From Sabellastarte sp. h YS-2021 (taxonomy: Eukaryota > Annelida > Polychaeta > Sabellida > Sabellidae): a stretch of 64,000 nucleotides of DNA. Where the stretch lies: assembly GCA_964017235.1 (NCBI GenBank), contig OZ024931.1:123267530-123331529 (forward strand). Direction: 5' to 3'. Numbering within the stretch: the stretch's first letter is position 1; every line of letters begins with the position of its first letter. Below are positions 1 to 11,379 of the stretch, piece after piece. The notes under the pieces are model-generated. The model did not search any database, was not told the origin of the DNA, and saw only the letters and a program-made list of their open reading frames with translations. The translations under genes and the position numbers were made by a program.

Positions 1-359
1 TGCCAAGTCCTGGAAGCCATTTGCTGTTATTGTATCCACTGGAGACATCCGGTGGATACTTTGGTTTAGCTTTTGCTATGCCGCCATGCGTAGAAAGTTT
101 TTCGGCGTTGATGCTGTCAGAGGAAAACTACACCAGCTAGATTCACCAAATTTGCAGGATATCTTCATTGGGGGGTAAGCTTCTCTGGGACTGAAATTAG
201 CCTCATTCTGAAAAACAAGATGGTCACCGCGGGCATTTCTGTGAAAATCATCTACATTTTTCTACTGGCTGTTTCTCATAGGTAGAAGGTTGAATCTCTT
301 CATAGATGATATATACAATAGATATACATCATACATATCCTCTGCAAGGTTCTTGCAGA
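1..359. other. Unassigned stretch
   Basis: No convincing coding region, terminal repeat or known repeat was seen. The stretch runs into the first monomer of the tandem array that follows. Confidence 0.4.
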
Positions 360-1700
360 AATTTGACCTGGAAGCTCTTAATTCAAGGTCATCCATGGTT
401 TGCCAAAGTAATCCACATAGCAGACTTTAAAAGTGCCTATATCTCCCTTATTATTGGTCCTAGAGGTTTGCAATGTGAAACCAACCTATAGGAAATCATG
501 TGCTGTGAATCTTCTGATGTTGTCACATTTGACCCTGAACCCCTCCTTCAAGGTCAAACGGGATAGCCAAGCTTAAAAGTGCTTATAACTCGCTTATTAT
601 TGGTCCTTGAGGTTTGGGATGGTAAACCAACACACAGGAAGTCGTGGGCCGGGAATCTTTTGATGTGGTCGGATTTGACCTTGTGCCCCTCCTTCAAGGT
701 CAAACGAGGATAGCCAAACTTTAAACTGCTTATAACTTGCTTATTATTGGTACTAGAGGTTTGGGATGGTAAACCAACACACAGGAAGTCATGGGCCGGG
801 AATCTTTTGATGTGGTCGGATTTGACCTTGTGCCCCTCCTTCAAGGTCAAACGAGGATAGCCAAACTTTAAACTGCCTATAACTCGCTTATTATTGGTCC
901 TAGAGGTTTGGGATGGTAAACCAACCTATAGGAAATTATTGCCTGGGAATCTTGTGGTATGGTCAGATTTGACCTTGGGCCCCTTATTCAAGGTCAAACG
1001 AGGATAGCCAAACTTAAAAGTGCTTATAACTCACTTATTTTTGGTCCTAGAGGTTTGAGATGGTAAACGAATCTGTAGGAAACCATGGACTGGGAATCTT
1101 TTGGTGTGGTCAGATTTAACCTTGTGCCCCTCCTTCAAGGTCAAACGAGGATAGCCAAAGTTAAAAGTGCTTATAACTTGCTTATTATTGGTCCTAGAGG
1201 TTTGGAATGGTAAACCAACCTATAGGAAATCATGAGCTGGGAATCTTCTGGTGTGGTCGGATTTGACCTTGGGCCCCTCCTTCAAGGCCAAACAAGAATA
1301 GCCAAAGTTAAAAGTGCTTATAACTCGCTTATTTTTGGTCCTAGAGGTTTGGAATGGTAAACCAACATATAGGAAATCATGGACTGGGAATCTTCTGGTG
1401 TGGACGGATTTGACCTTGTGCCCCTCCTTCAAGGTCAAACTAGGATAGCTAAACTTAAAAGTGCTTATCATTGATCCCAGAGGTTTGCAATGTGAAACCA
1501 ACTAATAAAAAATCATGGGCTAGGAATCTTTTGATGTGGTCAGATTTGACCTTGGACCTAGCCAAGCTTAAAAGTGCTTATAACTTGCTTATTATCGATC
1601 CTAGATGTTTGCAATGTGAAACCAACTCATAGGAAATCTTGGGCTGGGAATCTTCTGATGTTAGATTTAACCTTTGGCCCCTCCTTCAAGGTCAAACGAT
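360..1700. repeat. Tandem array, about 146-bp monomer, about nine copies
   Basis: The phrase CCTTCAAGGTCAAACG recurs at about 545, 690, 836, 1130 and 1276, giving a period near 144-147 bp. Each monomer also carries TTATAACTCGCTTATTATTG, a 'CCTAGAGGTTTG' phrase, 'GGTAAACCAACC', and an 'AATCTTTTGGTGTGGTC' phrase. First and last monomers are the most divergent. Short minus-strand ORFs across it are monomer artefacts. The monomer plan resembles that of the Helentron-like arrays at 33.9, 43.7 and 48.2 kb, so this is probably the core of a related element whose ends are lost. Confidence 0.9.
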
Positions 1701-1719
1701 GGTTCACTGGCTTTGGTGA

Positions 1720-2650
1720 GTTGTCTTTCCTGTGGATACAAATTTGCATCGGTTTTCCGATGCGTAGGTCTAGTTTTACAAGGTATGGTTAGCAAACGGT
1801 TGTCATCCCAGAGTTGTGAACATTCTTCAGTGGGGTTACAAGATCATTTTGTTAAACCCAATCGAATTGTCGAGACATCCCACAATTCACAGCAGGTACA
1901 TTAATCGAGAGAAACAACCATTTCTTCAGGAATGTGTGTTTCAAATGTTACAAAAAAGCAATAACTCCTGTAAAGATGTCCACAACTCTGTGATTTTACA
2001 GCAGGATGTTTTTATTTCCAAGACCCAGGAAAAAATGGCGGCCGGTTATAAAAATCTCAGTGTGTTGAACAGACATTTAACTGTACCAACTTTCAAAATG
2101 GAAACCGCAGAGGTGATAAGGAACTCTATTTGTAAAGGGGAATGGGTGGCTCAATAGATCTTACAGGCGCGAACTTCCACATCCCCATTCATCAAAAGTC
2201 ACAAAATTTACATTTTCACGTGGTAGGTCGTTTTCATTTCAGTTCAGAGCCCAACCTTTTGGTATAGCAACGGCTCCACTCGAATTCAGCTGCGTTGCCA
2301 GAGAGGTAAAGGTCATGCTTCAAAACACAGGCATTCAGCTACACCAGTATCTAGACGATGGGTTACTTCGAACCCCATCACAACAGATTTGCTTGGAGCA
2401 GTCAAAACAACTGGTGGCGTTTGTTCAGAAACTCGGTTGGGTGAGTTAACACCAACCCAAAACTTCCTCGCATACAGGTTTAACTTAAACAAGGGCGAGG
2501 TCTCACCCACAGAAAAGAAATGGCAGATTTTGACAAAAGTCATAGAAGGGTTAAAAACTAGTATGACAACTACTCCCACAATTCTGATGTCGTTTATAGG
2601 GATTCTGGCATCCTTAGAAAAGACAGTCCCAATGGTCAGATTACACATGA
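1720..2650 (+). pseudogene. DIRS-1 reverse transcriptase remnant
   Basis: This is a decayed reverse transcriptase of the DIRS class, the retrotransposons that integrate with a tyrosine recombinase instead of a DDE integrase. Readable blocks in shifting frames include a VPTFKMETAEVIRNSI-like segment (about 2083-2125), SIDLTGANFHIPIHQ (about 2150), an APLEFSCVAREVKVML-like block and the active-site box QYLDDGLLRT (about 2344-2373). Both aspartates of the YLDD box remain, but the usual following Trp is Gly. Several frameshifts and stops separate the blocks, so no functional product is possible. RNase H follows directly downstream, as expected for DIRS. The sequence upstream is a tandem array, so the 5' end of the element is missing or replaced. 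The DIRS class is well supported; the exact lineage is not resolved. Confidence 0.85.
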
Positions 2651-2789
2651 GACCTTTCCAGTGGTATCTGAAAACCCATTTTCTCAGTCATTGGACATTC
2701 AGATTCCCTGCTCAGAGATTCTAAAAAAGCATTTGAGTTAGTGAGCGATCCAAAGAACGTGTTAGTAGGTTGTCCTCTCCATGTAGAGG

Positions 2790-3670
2790 AGAACAATGTA
2801 CTACTTTTCACCAATGCATCTGTGAAGGGTTGGGGAGCACATTTGGGAAACCTGACAGTCAGTGGCATGTGATCGAACACAGAGACAAATCTGCATATAA
2901 ACATTTTGGAATTGAAAGCAGTGTTTCTGGCAATAAAATCTTTTCAAACACATCTGTTGAACAAGAGGGTTCTGGTTGCTTCAGACAATGCCATGATAGT
3001 ATCCTATCTCAACAAAGAAGGGAGGGGGACCCACTCCTTACAAATGTGTCTAATGATTTGGCGTATGATGGCATTTTGCAACCCTAGAGCAATTTTGCTG
3101 AGGGCTCGCCACATTCAGGGTTGTCTCAATGTGATAGCAGGCAGCTTTTCACGCAGAAAAGACAGACAGAATGGTCTCTTCATCCAAAAGTTTTTCAGAT
3201 AATTTGCCAAATTTGGCACAGACCAATGGTAGACATGTTTGCAACCAAAATAAACAACAAACTATCTATGTATTTCTATTCCCAGATCCAAATGCAATGG
3301 CAGTAGATGCAGTGAATATCTCGTGGGAGGCACTAGACGGTTATGCCTATACTGTCCAATAGCTCTCATTCCAAAATTGATTAAAAAATGAGAACTTATG
3401 CTTGTCAAATGATTGTAGTAGCCCCAGGGTGGCCAGGGATAAGTTGGTTTTGGGACCTGATAGACCTATCCACAAAACCACCACTACTCCTACCACATTG
3501 GGAAACCCTTTTCAAATAACCATTCGGTCAAAGGTTTCATCAAAATCTACAATATCTCAACCTCCATGTTTGGCATCTGGACTCGAGACCAAATTACCTC
3601 AAACATTCTCAGAGTCAGTGGCAGAGGGAATTAAGGCACCTCAAAGACTTTCATCTATAAGTCAAGGTGA
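2790..3670 (+). pseudogene. DIRS-1 RNase H and linker remnant
   Basis: Continuation of DIRS-1. RNase H landmarks are a TNASVKGWGAHLGN block (about 2812; the family has Asp where this has Asn), ILELKAVFLAIKSFQ with the conserved Glu (about 2902), VASDNAMIVSYLNKEG with the second Asp (about 2970), and HIQGCLNVIAGSFSRR (about 3113), where the final catalytic Asp of the usual NVIAD motif is Gly. Two active-site losses plus frameshifts show it is dead. Beyond it lie the VDMFATKINNK and WFWDLIDLSTKPPLLLPHW blocks typical of the DIRS RNase H-recombinase linker. Codons GTSKTFIYKSR run up to 3670, where a LINE interrupts; the recombinase reading resumes after 9404. Confidence 0.82.
3653..3670. repeat. 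Left target-site duplication of the LINE (18 bp)
   Basis: ATCTATAAGTCAAGGTGA is repeated without mismatch at 9387-9404, immediately after the poly(A) tail. It defines the LINE insertion in DIRS-1. Confidence 0.95.
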
Positions 3671-4037
3671 CGTGACTTCAAGGAGGGAAGGTGGATTTCT
3701 TCTTAGCTCTGAAGTTTTTGACATTTAAAGGATTATATCCTGTACTTCTTGTCAGTAAATGTTTGGAATACAAAAGTTTAAAACACTAAGACCACATGGA
3801 TTTACTTAGTTAACATTAATAGAGTGAATTTGGAAAAGAAAATTAACTTTGAAACAAGAAAATCTGTGGCATTATCTTGAATTAAAGATAAATATATGGA
3901 TATATATATATACAGAAAGCAAACATGCAGGCTATTGTGTTTATGTTGACATCTATTGTTGGATTGGTTTGTGTGTTGTGGATTGGAAAAAATAATTAAT
4001 CATCTGATTACAAAGTCATGTATAATACACTGAAACA
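3671..4037 (+). promoter_or_regulatory. LINE 5' leader
   Basis: Non-coding 367-bp leader between the duplication and the ORF1 start. LINEs of this group usually carry an internal promoter here, but no core element can be pointed to; a TATATATATATA run lies near 3900. Confidence 0.4.
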
Positions 4038-5297
4038 ATGGCTGCCAACTTTGTGCCACCTGTTTTCTTCAAAGCCAAGGATGTATTGGAATATTTAACA
4101 CTGAATGAATTTGAAGTTTACTCCTCTGTCAGATCTGCTGTGGGGACGGAAAATGTTACTGGTTGTCAAAGAATTGGTGGTTTATGGAGAGTGTATTTAA
4201 AATCAATGGATGATAGAATTAAACTTATAGCAAGTAAACTGAACTTAAGAGGCCAACTAATTGGCATTTATGATGACAATCCTTTTAGAGCTGGACTAAA
4301 TTCACCAGAGGATAAAGTTGTCAAGATCTCTGTGAAAGACTACCCTTTATCAAAAGACAACAATACAATTGAAACCTTTCTACAATCTCAAGGATTACAA
4401 TTAACAAAGCCTGTCCAGTATGCAAAAATTCGCAATCCAGAAACTAAAGAACTGACAGACTGCTACTCAGGAGATAGAATCATGTATGTGAAACCTTTCC
4501 AAAAAGATATTCCCAGGGTAGTGTATATTGGAAGCACCAGGGTTAGGATTTTTTATTCTGGCCAGCCAAAGATCCAAACTGATATGTTGTGTACCAACTG
4601 CTTCTCTACGGATCATTTTAGATCCAGATGTACAAATCCTACTGTATGCAGAAAATGCAGATCTCCCAACCATGCCACAGGAGATGAGAAGTGTGATGCA
4701 CCAAAAGATGAGCCATATAAAAAGGTCACAGTGTTTCAGGGAAAAGATGATGTACTTAGTAACCATTATATGTGTGACATAAATTGCCATGGAATAATAG
4801 CCAAATCAAGAGAACATGCATATCAGTATGTGAAAGCTATCAGAAGAGGATGTCTGGATACTGCAAAAATGATTAAAGAGGCTCCAACTGCTTACTTAGC
4901 CAGACAAGCTTCAAAAAGACTTCCATATGACCCCAACTGGAAAAATGAAAAAGTTGATGTGATGAAAAACATATTGGAGGAAAAATGTAAACAGGTTGCT
5001 GAGTTTAGAGATGTGCTGATCAGTTCCAAATCTAATAGCCTGGTAGAGGCTGTACCAGGGCAGCTCTTCTGGGGTTCTGGACTCAACAAGCACGATACAC
5101 TCAACACAAAGAAGAAGTATTGGTTTGGTCAAAATCAGATGGGATTCTTATTGTCTGAAATACGCAGTTCACTGTTTCAGGAGTTCCAAACACAATCATC
5201 TTCAAGCAACAAAAAATACAAGTTATCATCACTCATGCCTACAACCCAAAGCAATGAAGTGAAGTCTGTGAACAATAAAGAAAGTGATTCTGAATGA
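4038..5297 (+). CDS. LINE ORF1 protein, RNA-binding, zinc knuckle
   Basis: Intact 419-residue ORF1. In LINEs this protein binds the element RNA and forms the cytoplasmic RNP used for target-primed reverse transcription. Residues 185-220 hold two zinc knuckles: CTNCFSTDHFRSRC (CX2CX4HX4C) followed by a CRKCRSPNHATGDEKC variant with longer last spacing (CX2CX4HX6C). The N-terminal ~180 residues, beginning MAANFVPPVFF, resemble the ORF1 domain seen ahead of the knuckles in Tx1-like elements; the C-terminal ~190 residues are basic and end in a low-complexity Ser/Asn-rich tail. The start is the first ATG of the frame, and ORF2 begins 64 bp after the stop. It is the only uninterrupted transposon protein in the window, which suggests a fairly recent insertion. 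Confidence 0.9.
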   Translation: MAANFVPPVFFKAKDVLEYLTLNEFEVYSSVRSAVGTENVTGCQRIGGLWRVYLKSMDDRIKLIASKLNLRGQLIGIYDDNPFRAGLNSPEDKVVKISVKDYPLSKDNNTIETFLQSQGLQLTKPVQYAKIRNPETKELTDCYSGDRIMYVKPFQKDIPRVVYIGSTRVRIFYSGQPKIQTDMLCTNCFSTDHFRSRCTNPTVCRKCRSPNHATGDEKCDAPKDEPYKKVTVFQGKDDVLSNHYMCDINCHGIIAKSREHAYQYVKAIRRGCLDTAKMIKEAPTAYLARQASKRLPYDPNWKNEKVDVMKNILEEKCKQVAEFRDVLISSKSNSLVEAVPGQLFWGSGLNKHDTLNTKKKYWFGQNQMGFLLSEIRSSLFQEFQTQSSSSNKKYKLSSLMPTTQSNEVKSVNNKESDSE

Positions 5298-5361
5298 TTG
5301 TGACACATATTTCTCAATCCATTTTCATCCCCCATAAATTTCATTGGTGAATCTATAAACA

Positions 5362-8300
5362 GTGAAAATGAAAAACTTAAGTCTTGCTACCCTTAATGTA
5401 AGCGGGTTACACAATCATGCAAAAAGAAGAAAATTATTTTTTTGGCTTAAAAAACTAAATTATGACATTGTTTTTCTACAAGAAACCTATTGTACACAAA
5501 ATTTTGTAAAAACTTTTGATAGCTCTTGGGATGGCAAAGTCTTTCATGCAGTGACTGACTCCCCACATAGTCGAGGAGTTTGTATATTAATAAGAAAAAA
5601 ATGTTGATATTGAAATATTAAATTGCTTTCCAACACAAGATGGAAGAATATTACTATGTAATGTCAAATTTGAAAGTAAAACTCTATCCTTAGTATGTAT
5701 TTATGCACCAAATAATGAAAGTCAAAGACGGTCCTTCTTTGAACAAATAGAAAACCATATAAATATGTATGCATCAAACATAAGTCATCTGGTCATAGCT
5801 GGTGACTTCAATTGTTGTCTACAAGATATTGATAGAAACCCACCAACACATTTAGGTGATACTAGTAGAAATATACTTGAAAGTATGATAGATAAGCTCC
5901 ATGTATATGATGTGTGGAGTAAGGCATATAACAATAATCCTGGTTTTACCTATGTAGATAAATATCATAAAACGCTAAGTAGATTAGATTATATTTTTGT
6001 AACTAAATGTTTTTTGCAAAGTAATATGTGTACACTTAAAGAACCATGTTACAAAACTATAGATCATAAACTAATATCTACAGTTATTGGTGTAAAAGGC
6101 AGTAATCGAGGTCCAGGCTATTGGAAATTTAATTCTGAACTGATAAAAGATAGTGTATACTGTAAAAATGTGCAAGAATTAATAAACAGTTTAGTTATAA
6201 GATACAATCAACTTTCAAAAAAGAATATATGGGAAGTGCTGAAAGTTAAAATCAAAGAATACACTATTTCTTACTGTTATAAGCATTCAAAGACCCAGCA
6301 GAGTGAAATCATTCAGCTTCAAAAAAAATTAGACCGAATGTGTACAAATACTGATAGTAATGAAGATGAAATGGAAAATATCAAGAGCAAACTAGATTCT
6401 TTATTAGAGAAAGAAGCAAAAGGTGCCTTTATAAGATCAAAAGCTGAATGGTGTGACAAAGGTGAAAAATGTAGCAAATTCTTTCTTAATCTAGAAGCCA
6501 AAAGGCAAGTAAAAAATGTAATTGAAAAACTTAAGGGGCATGATGGCAACGTAGTCAGTAAGGATTCAGACATACTTAATGAAATTTCCCTTTTTTATGA
6601 AAATCTATTTAAAGCTGAAAAAATAGAAACTACCAGGATCACAAATTACCTTGACAATGTATTGTTACCCAATAAATTGTCAAAACATGATGAAACATTA
6701 AGTAACAAAACAATAAATAGTAAAGAAATTAAAAAGGCAGTAGATAAATTAAAATTAAACAAATCCCCAGGAATAGATGGTCTGACACCAGAGTTTTACA
6801 AACATTTTTGGAACACATTACAGACACCTTTATGTGATATGATAAATGAAACCTATACAACAGGTCACTTACCTGAATCATCAAAATTGGCTGTTGTATC
6901 TCTCATATATAAAAATGGTGACTCTCAACTATTGAAAAACTACCGACCCATAAGCTTAATGAATTACGACTATAAAATACTTGCATTTGTCCTAGCACAA
7001 AGATTTCAAAATGTAGTAAATAAAGTAATTTCAAATGACCAATCTGCATACATCAAAGATAGATTTTTAGGGAACAATGTACGATTAGTATGTGACATTA
7101 TCGACTATTGTGATAAATATGAAGAAGCTGGTGTCCTCCTTAGTCTTGATTTTGAAAAAGCGTTTGACACTGTTGAATGGGACTTTGTATTTGAATGTTT
7201 AGCTAAATTTAACTTTCGCACAAATTTCATAAACTGGATAAAAATATTATATACTGAACCTCAACTTGTTATTAAAAACAATGGCTACTTCTCCAAAAAA
7301 ATTAAGTTATCAAGAGGTTTAAGGCAAGGCTGCCCAATATCAGCCTTACTATTTATATTAGTAGTCGAGGTGCTCGCTGTAAAAATAAAAAATAACAAAA
7401 GCATTAAAGGATTCCAATTCAAAACACACGAGGTCAAAATTAGTCAGTACGCTGATGACATGATGCTTATCCTGTCCGACATTAACTCAGTAACGCATGG
7501 ATTAAACACAATTGAGGAATTTACAAAAGCAGCAGGTCCAAAGCTAAACTTTAGTAAAACAGAAGGTTTATTGATAGGTTCTCTGAGAAATAGCACACTG
7601 AAAACATATTCAGGTATATCCTTATCTAATGAATGTCTAAAATGTCTTGGAATATATGTGGGTAATAACAAAGAAAAATGTATGGAACTGAATTGGAATG
7701 ATAAGATCAGAAAAATGAAAAATATTCTAAAAATATGGGAAAAGAGACCACTGACAATTTTTGGAAAAGTGGTGCTAGTTAATACTTTATGTCTTTCAAA
7801 AATTATTAATAATTGTCTTTTATTACCAGTACCAGAAAATATAATAAAATGTGTGGACAGTATAATAATGCAATTCCTGTTCAAAAAAAGGCAGCGTATA
7901 AATCGTAAATGTTTAATTAACTCTATTGAAAATGGTGGAATTGGTGTTGTGGACATCCGTTCAAAAATAATGGCCTTAAAGGCATCTTGGGTTTGTAGAT
8001 GGTTAAAGAAGCCCTTGTGGACAATGATAGCAAACACATTTCTGGGAAATGTTGGGTGTACTTATGAAATGCTATTATGTATGAATATTAATAATAGAAT
8101 GGAATTCCCACAAATAGAACAACTGCCTGAATTTTATCAAGATGTTTGGATGTCTTTTCATCTTTGTAAGCCAAAAAAGGAAATAAATAACTTTTGATTT
8201 TTTATCAAGTATAATATGGGGAAATAACATTTTTAAATTTAAAAATAAATGTCTGTATTACGACAACTGGATAAAAGCAGGGATAATCTATGCGAGAGAT

Positions 8301-9128
8301 TTGTTTGATCTTAATGGAAACTTCCTCTCGGGGGAACAGATCTTTCATTTGTTACCTGATAAAAGAAAATGGATGTCATAATACAGTATAATAAAAAAAG
8401 TTTTTAAACCACACACTAAAACATTTAATACTCTCAATGCTTACCATATAAACATACATTGCAATACATTATTCTTTAATGGCCAAAAAATGGTAGAGCT
8501 AAAAACAGCAAAAAGTAAACTTTTCTATGAGATTGGGGTTAAAATGATAGCAACATGACATTATATGGAAAAATGCTGGAATGTAACATTTGGTCATAAA
8601 TACTTGCACTGTGAGTGGAAAAACATTTACTTAAGAAAAATTAAAAATATCCCATGCAAAAAAATGTCTGAATTTAATTATAAAATACTTCACAACCTTC
8701 TCGTCACAGGTTATATTCTTAGTAAATGGAATAAGAATATACCTCCGGAATGTTTGTCTTGTGGAGCGATTGACACTCCTGAACATTTGCTGTTTCAGTG
8801 TAATCATGTAAAAACTATTTGGAACAAAGTTGGTACATTGCTAAAAGTAGATTTATCTTGGAAACATATTGTAATAGGATTGCATGAAGAAGGCGAAAAA
8901 GACATCAATACAGTAAGAAATAATATTTTGTCAATAATTGCTTACTCAATTTACATTTCATGGGTTAAGTGTGATGACTCTAAATGTACATACAAGTTTG
9001 TCAACATTGACAAAAATGTTAAAAATTATCTAAACCATTATTGCTATATGTACAATATAATTTTGGTGAAGAAACCATGGAAAAAAGGTTTCGATGACAC
9101 ATGTCACACTCTGCTTACTAATTGGTAA
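5362..9128 (+). pseudogene. LINE ORF2, endonuclease-reverse transcriptase, broken
   Basis: ORF2 of the same LINE encodes the endonuclease that nicks target DNA and the reverse transcriptase that copies the element RNA there. Endonuclease motifs are LNVSG, QETY, YAPN, GDFNCC (about 5802), RLDYIF and DHKLI. Reverse transcriptase motifs are NYRPISLMNYDYKI, SLDFEKAFDTVEW, LSRGLRQGCPIS and the catalytic YADD box (7448-7459). A C-terminal CLSCGAIDTPEHLLFQC motif (about 8756) is the usual zf-RVT-like module. Four lesions are visible: a one-base frameshift at the seven-A run 5595-5601, another at the T run near 8192-8195, and in-frame stops at 8379 (TAA) and 8556 (TGA). The catalytic residues are intact, so inactivation is by few recent-looking changes. 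The protein ends LLTNW. Confidence 0.93.
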
Positions 9129-9284
9129 AAAAATGGTTGAAGAGGGGATGAATGTATTTCAGTATGTATGTAACCATTATTGTGTATTTATTAGATGTTA
9201 TAAATTCAAATTGACACTTGTTACTTATTGTGCGCTTGAAAATACTCTTAAATTCATACTATGTATGAATATCACTGTAAATAT

Positions 9285-9323
9285 AATCTGATGGGGGGTT
9301 TGCTACCCTTGCCATCCCAGATT
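9285..9323 (+). other. LINE 3' UTR hairpin
   Basis: AATCTG...CAGATT arms, with inner ATGG/CCAT pairs, enclose a GC-rich loop. It lies about 60 bp before the poly(A) tail. The truncated LINE at 12347 has the matching hairpin with AATCCTG/CAGGATT arms, a paired change, which suggests a structure read by the reverse transcriptase. Confidence 0.6.
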
Positions 9324-9386
9324 ATTTGCACTCATTGTTAAAAAAGGGTAAATAAAAATATTTATTTTGAAAAAAAAAAAAAAAAA

Positions 9387-9404
9387 ATCTATAAGTCAAG
9401 GTGA
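9387..9404. repeat. Right target-site duplication of the LINE
   Basis: Exact copy of 3653-3670 directly after the A tail; its first A cannot be told from the tail. The DIRS-1 reading frame resumes across it (TIF codons after the duplication). Confidence 0.95.
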
Positions 9405-9420
9405 ACCATTTTTAGGCGGT

Positions 9421-9890
9421 TTGCGTGTCTGTCCATAAACATTTTTGTTTCCGCAATCTAACTCGAAAACACTTTGTCCAATCGAATTCAAACTTGACAG
9501 GGAGATAGATCACCATCATAGCTAAGTTAGTTGGTGTAATTCTGTCTGTTCGTTTGTCCATTTTTTGTCCGTTTGTCCATCAACATTTCCGTTTCCAGAC
9601 TGTAACTCAAAAATGCTTTTGCCAATCAAATTCAAACTTAACAGGGAGATAGAACACCATCATAGCTAAGTTGCTTTCAAAATTGATGTAATTTTGTGCG
9701 TTTGTTTGTCCGTCTTTTGTTCGTTTGTCTGTCTGTCAACATTTCCGTTTCCGGACTGTAACTTTAAAACGCTTTTGCCAATCAAATTCAAACTTAACAG
9801 GGAGATAGAATACCATCATAGCTAAGTTGCTTTCAAAATTGGTGTAATTTCGTGTGTTTGTTTGTCTGTCTTTTGTCTGTAACCTAGATT
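9421..9890. repeat. Three-copy tandem array, about 145-156 bp
   Basis: CCATCATAGCTAAGTT recurs at 9513, 9657 and 9813, each with GTTTGTCCGTT-type runs, a 'GTTTCCGGACTGTAACT' phrase and AATTCAAACTTAACAGGGAG. The array lies inside the DIRS-1 recombinase region, between codons TIF and WCKENQW, so it is another insertion. Sequence 9891-10030 is unassigned, with repeated CTAGGTAAC words. Confidence 0.85.
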
Positions 9891-10029
9891 ACAAGTTTTA
9901 CATTTCTAGGTAACCTAACTTTACTAGGTAACGTAACATTTCTTTCCTTGTTTCTAACTTTAATTACAGCAGTCGCTAACCTTATGGCTGCCTTCACAAC
10001 CTGCCTTTTGTGGCATCTCTGACCCTCTT

Positions 10030-10930
10030 GTTGAATCATGGTGCAAGGAGAATCAGTGGACTTCCATCAACCTTCTCTTTCCTAAATTGCAGATTTTTTG
10101 ACATATTTGTTCACTGACAAAAATCTGAAATCTACTACAATTACTGGCTACAGGACTGCTATTGCTGAATATTTGGACTCATCTGATTTTGATATTAGTA
10201 AAAGTCTGGAGCTTAACAGATTATTTGCTAGCTACCATGGAGATAGACCTATGGAGAATAAGACTATCCCAATTTCCTTAGTCCTACTATCTTTGACTAA
10301 GCCTCCTTTTGAACCTTTAAAGAAGGCCTCATAGAAGATCTTGACTTTCAAAACAGTGTTTCTCATGACCTTGGCCTCTGGTAGGAGAAGGGGTGAGGTT
10401 CATGCATGGACATTTAGTTATTAAAGCACAAATCTGGGTGGAAAGAAATTACGGTATCCCCATCTTTGGCTTTTTGGGCTAAAAATCAACTGGCTTCTGA
10501 TGAACCTGATATATATTTCAACCTGTGGTCATTCCAGCTCTTAAACCTTCTTTGGATCATTCTATGAGTGAGGATATAATATTGTGTCCTGTAAGGGCCC
10601 TTAGATACTATCTTGACAAGACCAAGGACCTTAGAAGAAAGGTTATTTGTTTCTGTCAAAGATGGTATTTCCAAAGATATTAAAAGGTCAACCATTTCCT
10701 CTTGGTTAAAACAGACTGTTATACTGGCTTATAAAAATTCTGGTGTAGAAACTCGGGCTTTATCAAATGTGAAAGCACATGATGTTAGGGCCATGGCGGC
10801 TTCCTTGGCCTTCCAGGGTGGGGTATCCCTTGATCAGATTTTAGAGCTATCTCAAAGATGTGTCATGGAAGTCAACTGAGGGATCCAATTATTCTTTAGG
10901 GCCAGTAGTTTCAGCACAACATATTGTTAA
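10030..10930 (+). pseudogene. DIRS-1 tyrosine recombinase remnant
   Basis: Decayed DIRS tyrosine recombinase, the enzyme that integrates circular DIRS DNA. Readable pieces in shifting frames are WCKENQWTS (about 10040), the N-terminal core block STTITGYRTAIAEYL (about 10131), PPFEPLKKAS (10301), the first catalytic-Arg block ASGRRRGEVHAW (about 10377), the HxxR box KAHDVRAMAASLAFQGGVSL (about 10772) and the terminal GPVVSAQHIV (about 10898). Arg and the HxxR box survive; the nucleophile Tyr region is altered (SNYSLG where the family has a QFYL-type motif). Frameshifts and stops rule out function. It completes the RT-RNase H-recombinase order of DIRS-1. Confidence 0.85.
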
Positions 10931-11379
10931 AGTTTGATGTACGTACTGATATGTCTACATATTATGTATTTATTATATTTTTGTGGATTGCATATTGTTT
11001 TGTCAATCTTTATCTCTTCGTTTTCTAAGCACTGTCTCGTTTTATGTATTTGCAGTCCTATCAGACCAGCATTTGTAGATAGTGTCGATAAGACGTTTTC
11101 AAGTTGTTCATGTAACTTTATGGTAACAAGCAAGTGTGAATGACCAGAACTAATGTTTTGCAAACTAGAACTACAACAGTCTATGGAGGATTGGATAGGT
11201 TGTCTTAAGATTAGTTCTAACTATATTCAACAAGTCATGTTGTTTTAGTTATCTAATCTGATACTTCTATTAAAAGGTTTTATGTTCAGTTTATAACTAT
11301 TTTCAACCAGTAATGTTGGTTTAGTTATTTAACTTTGCTTTCAATAACCTGTAACAAGGAGTTATTATGGTTGCTAAAA

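Larger units (their letters stand above)
3671..9386 (+). mobile_element. Near-complete Tx1/L1-like LINE (5716 bp)
   Basis: The element is delimited by an exact 18-bp duplication and ends in a 16-17-A tail. In order it contains a 5' leader, ORF1 with CCHC knuckles, ORF2 with an apurinic-type endonuclease, reverse transcriptase and C-terminal Cys/His motif, and a 3' UTR with a hairpin. ORF1 is intact; ORF2 carries two frameshifts and two stops. The apurinic-type endonuclease plus knuckle-bearing ORF1 fits the Tx1/L1 group; placement rests on domain plan and motif style, not a tree. It sits inside the recombinase region of DIRS-1 in the same orientation, so it is younger than that element. Confidence 0.93.
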
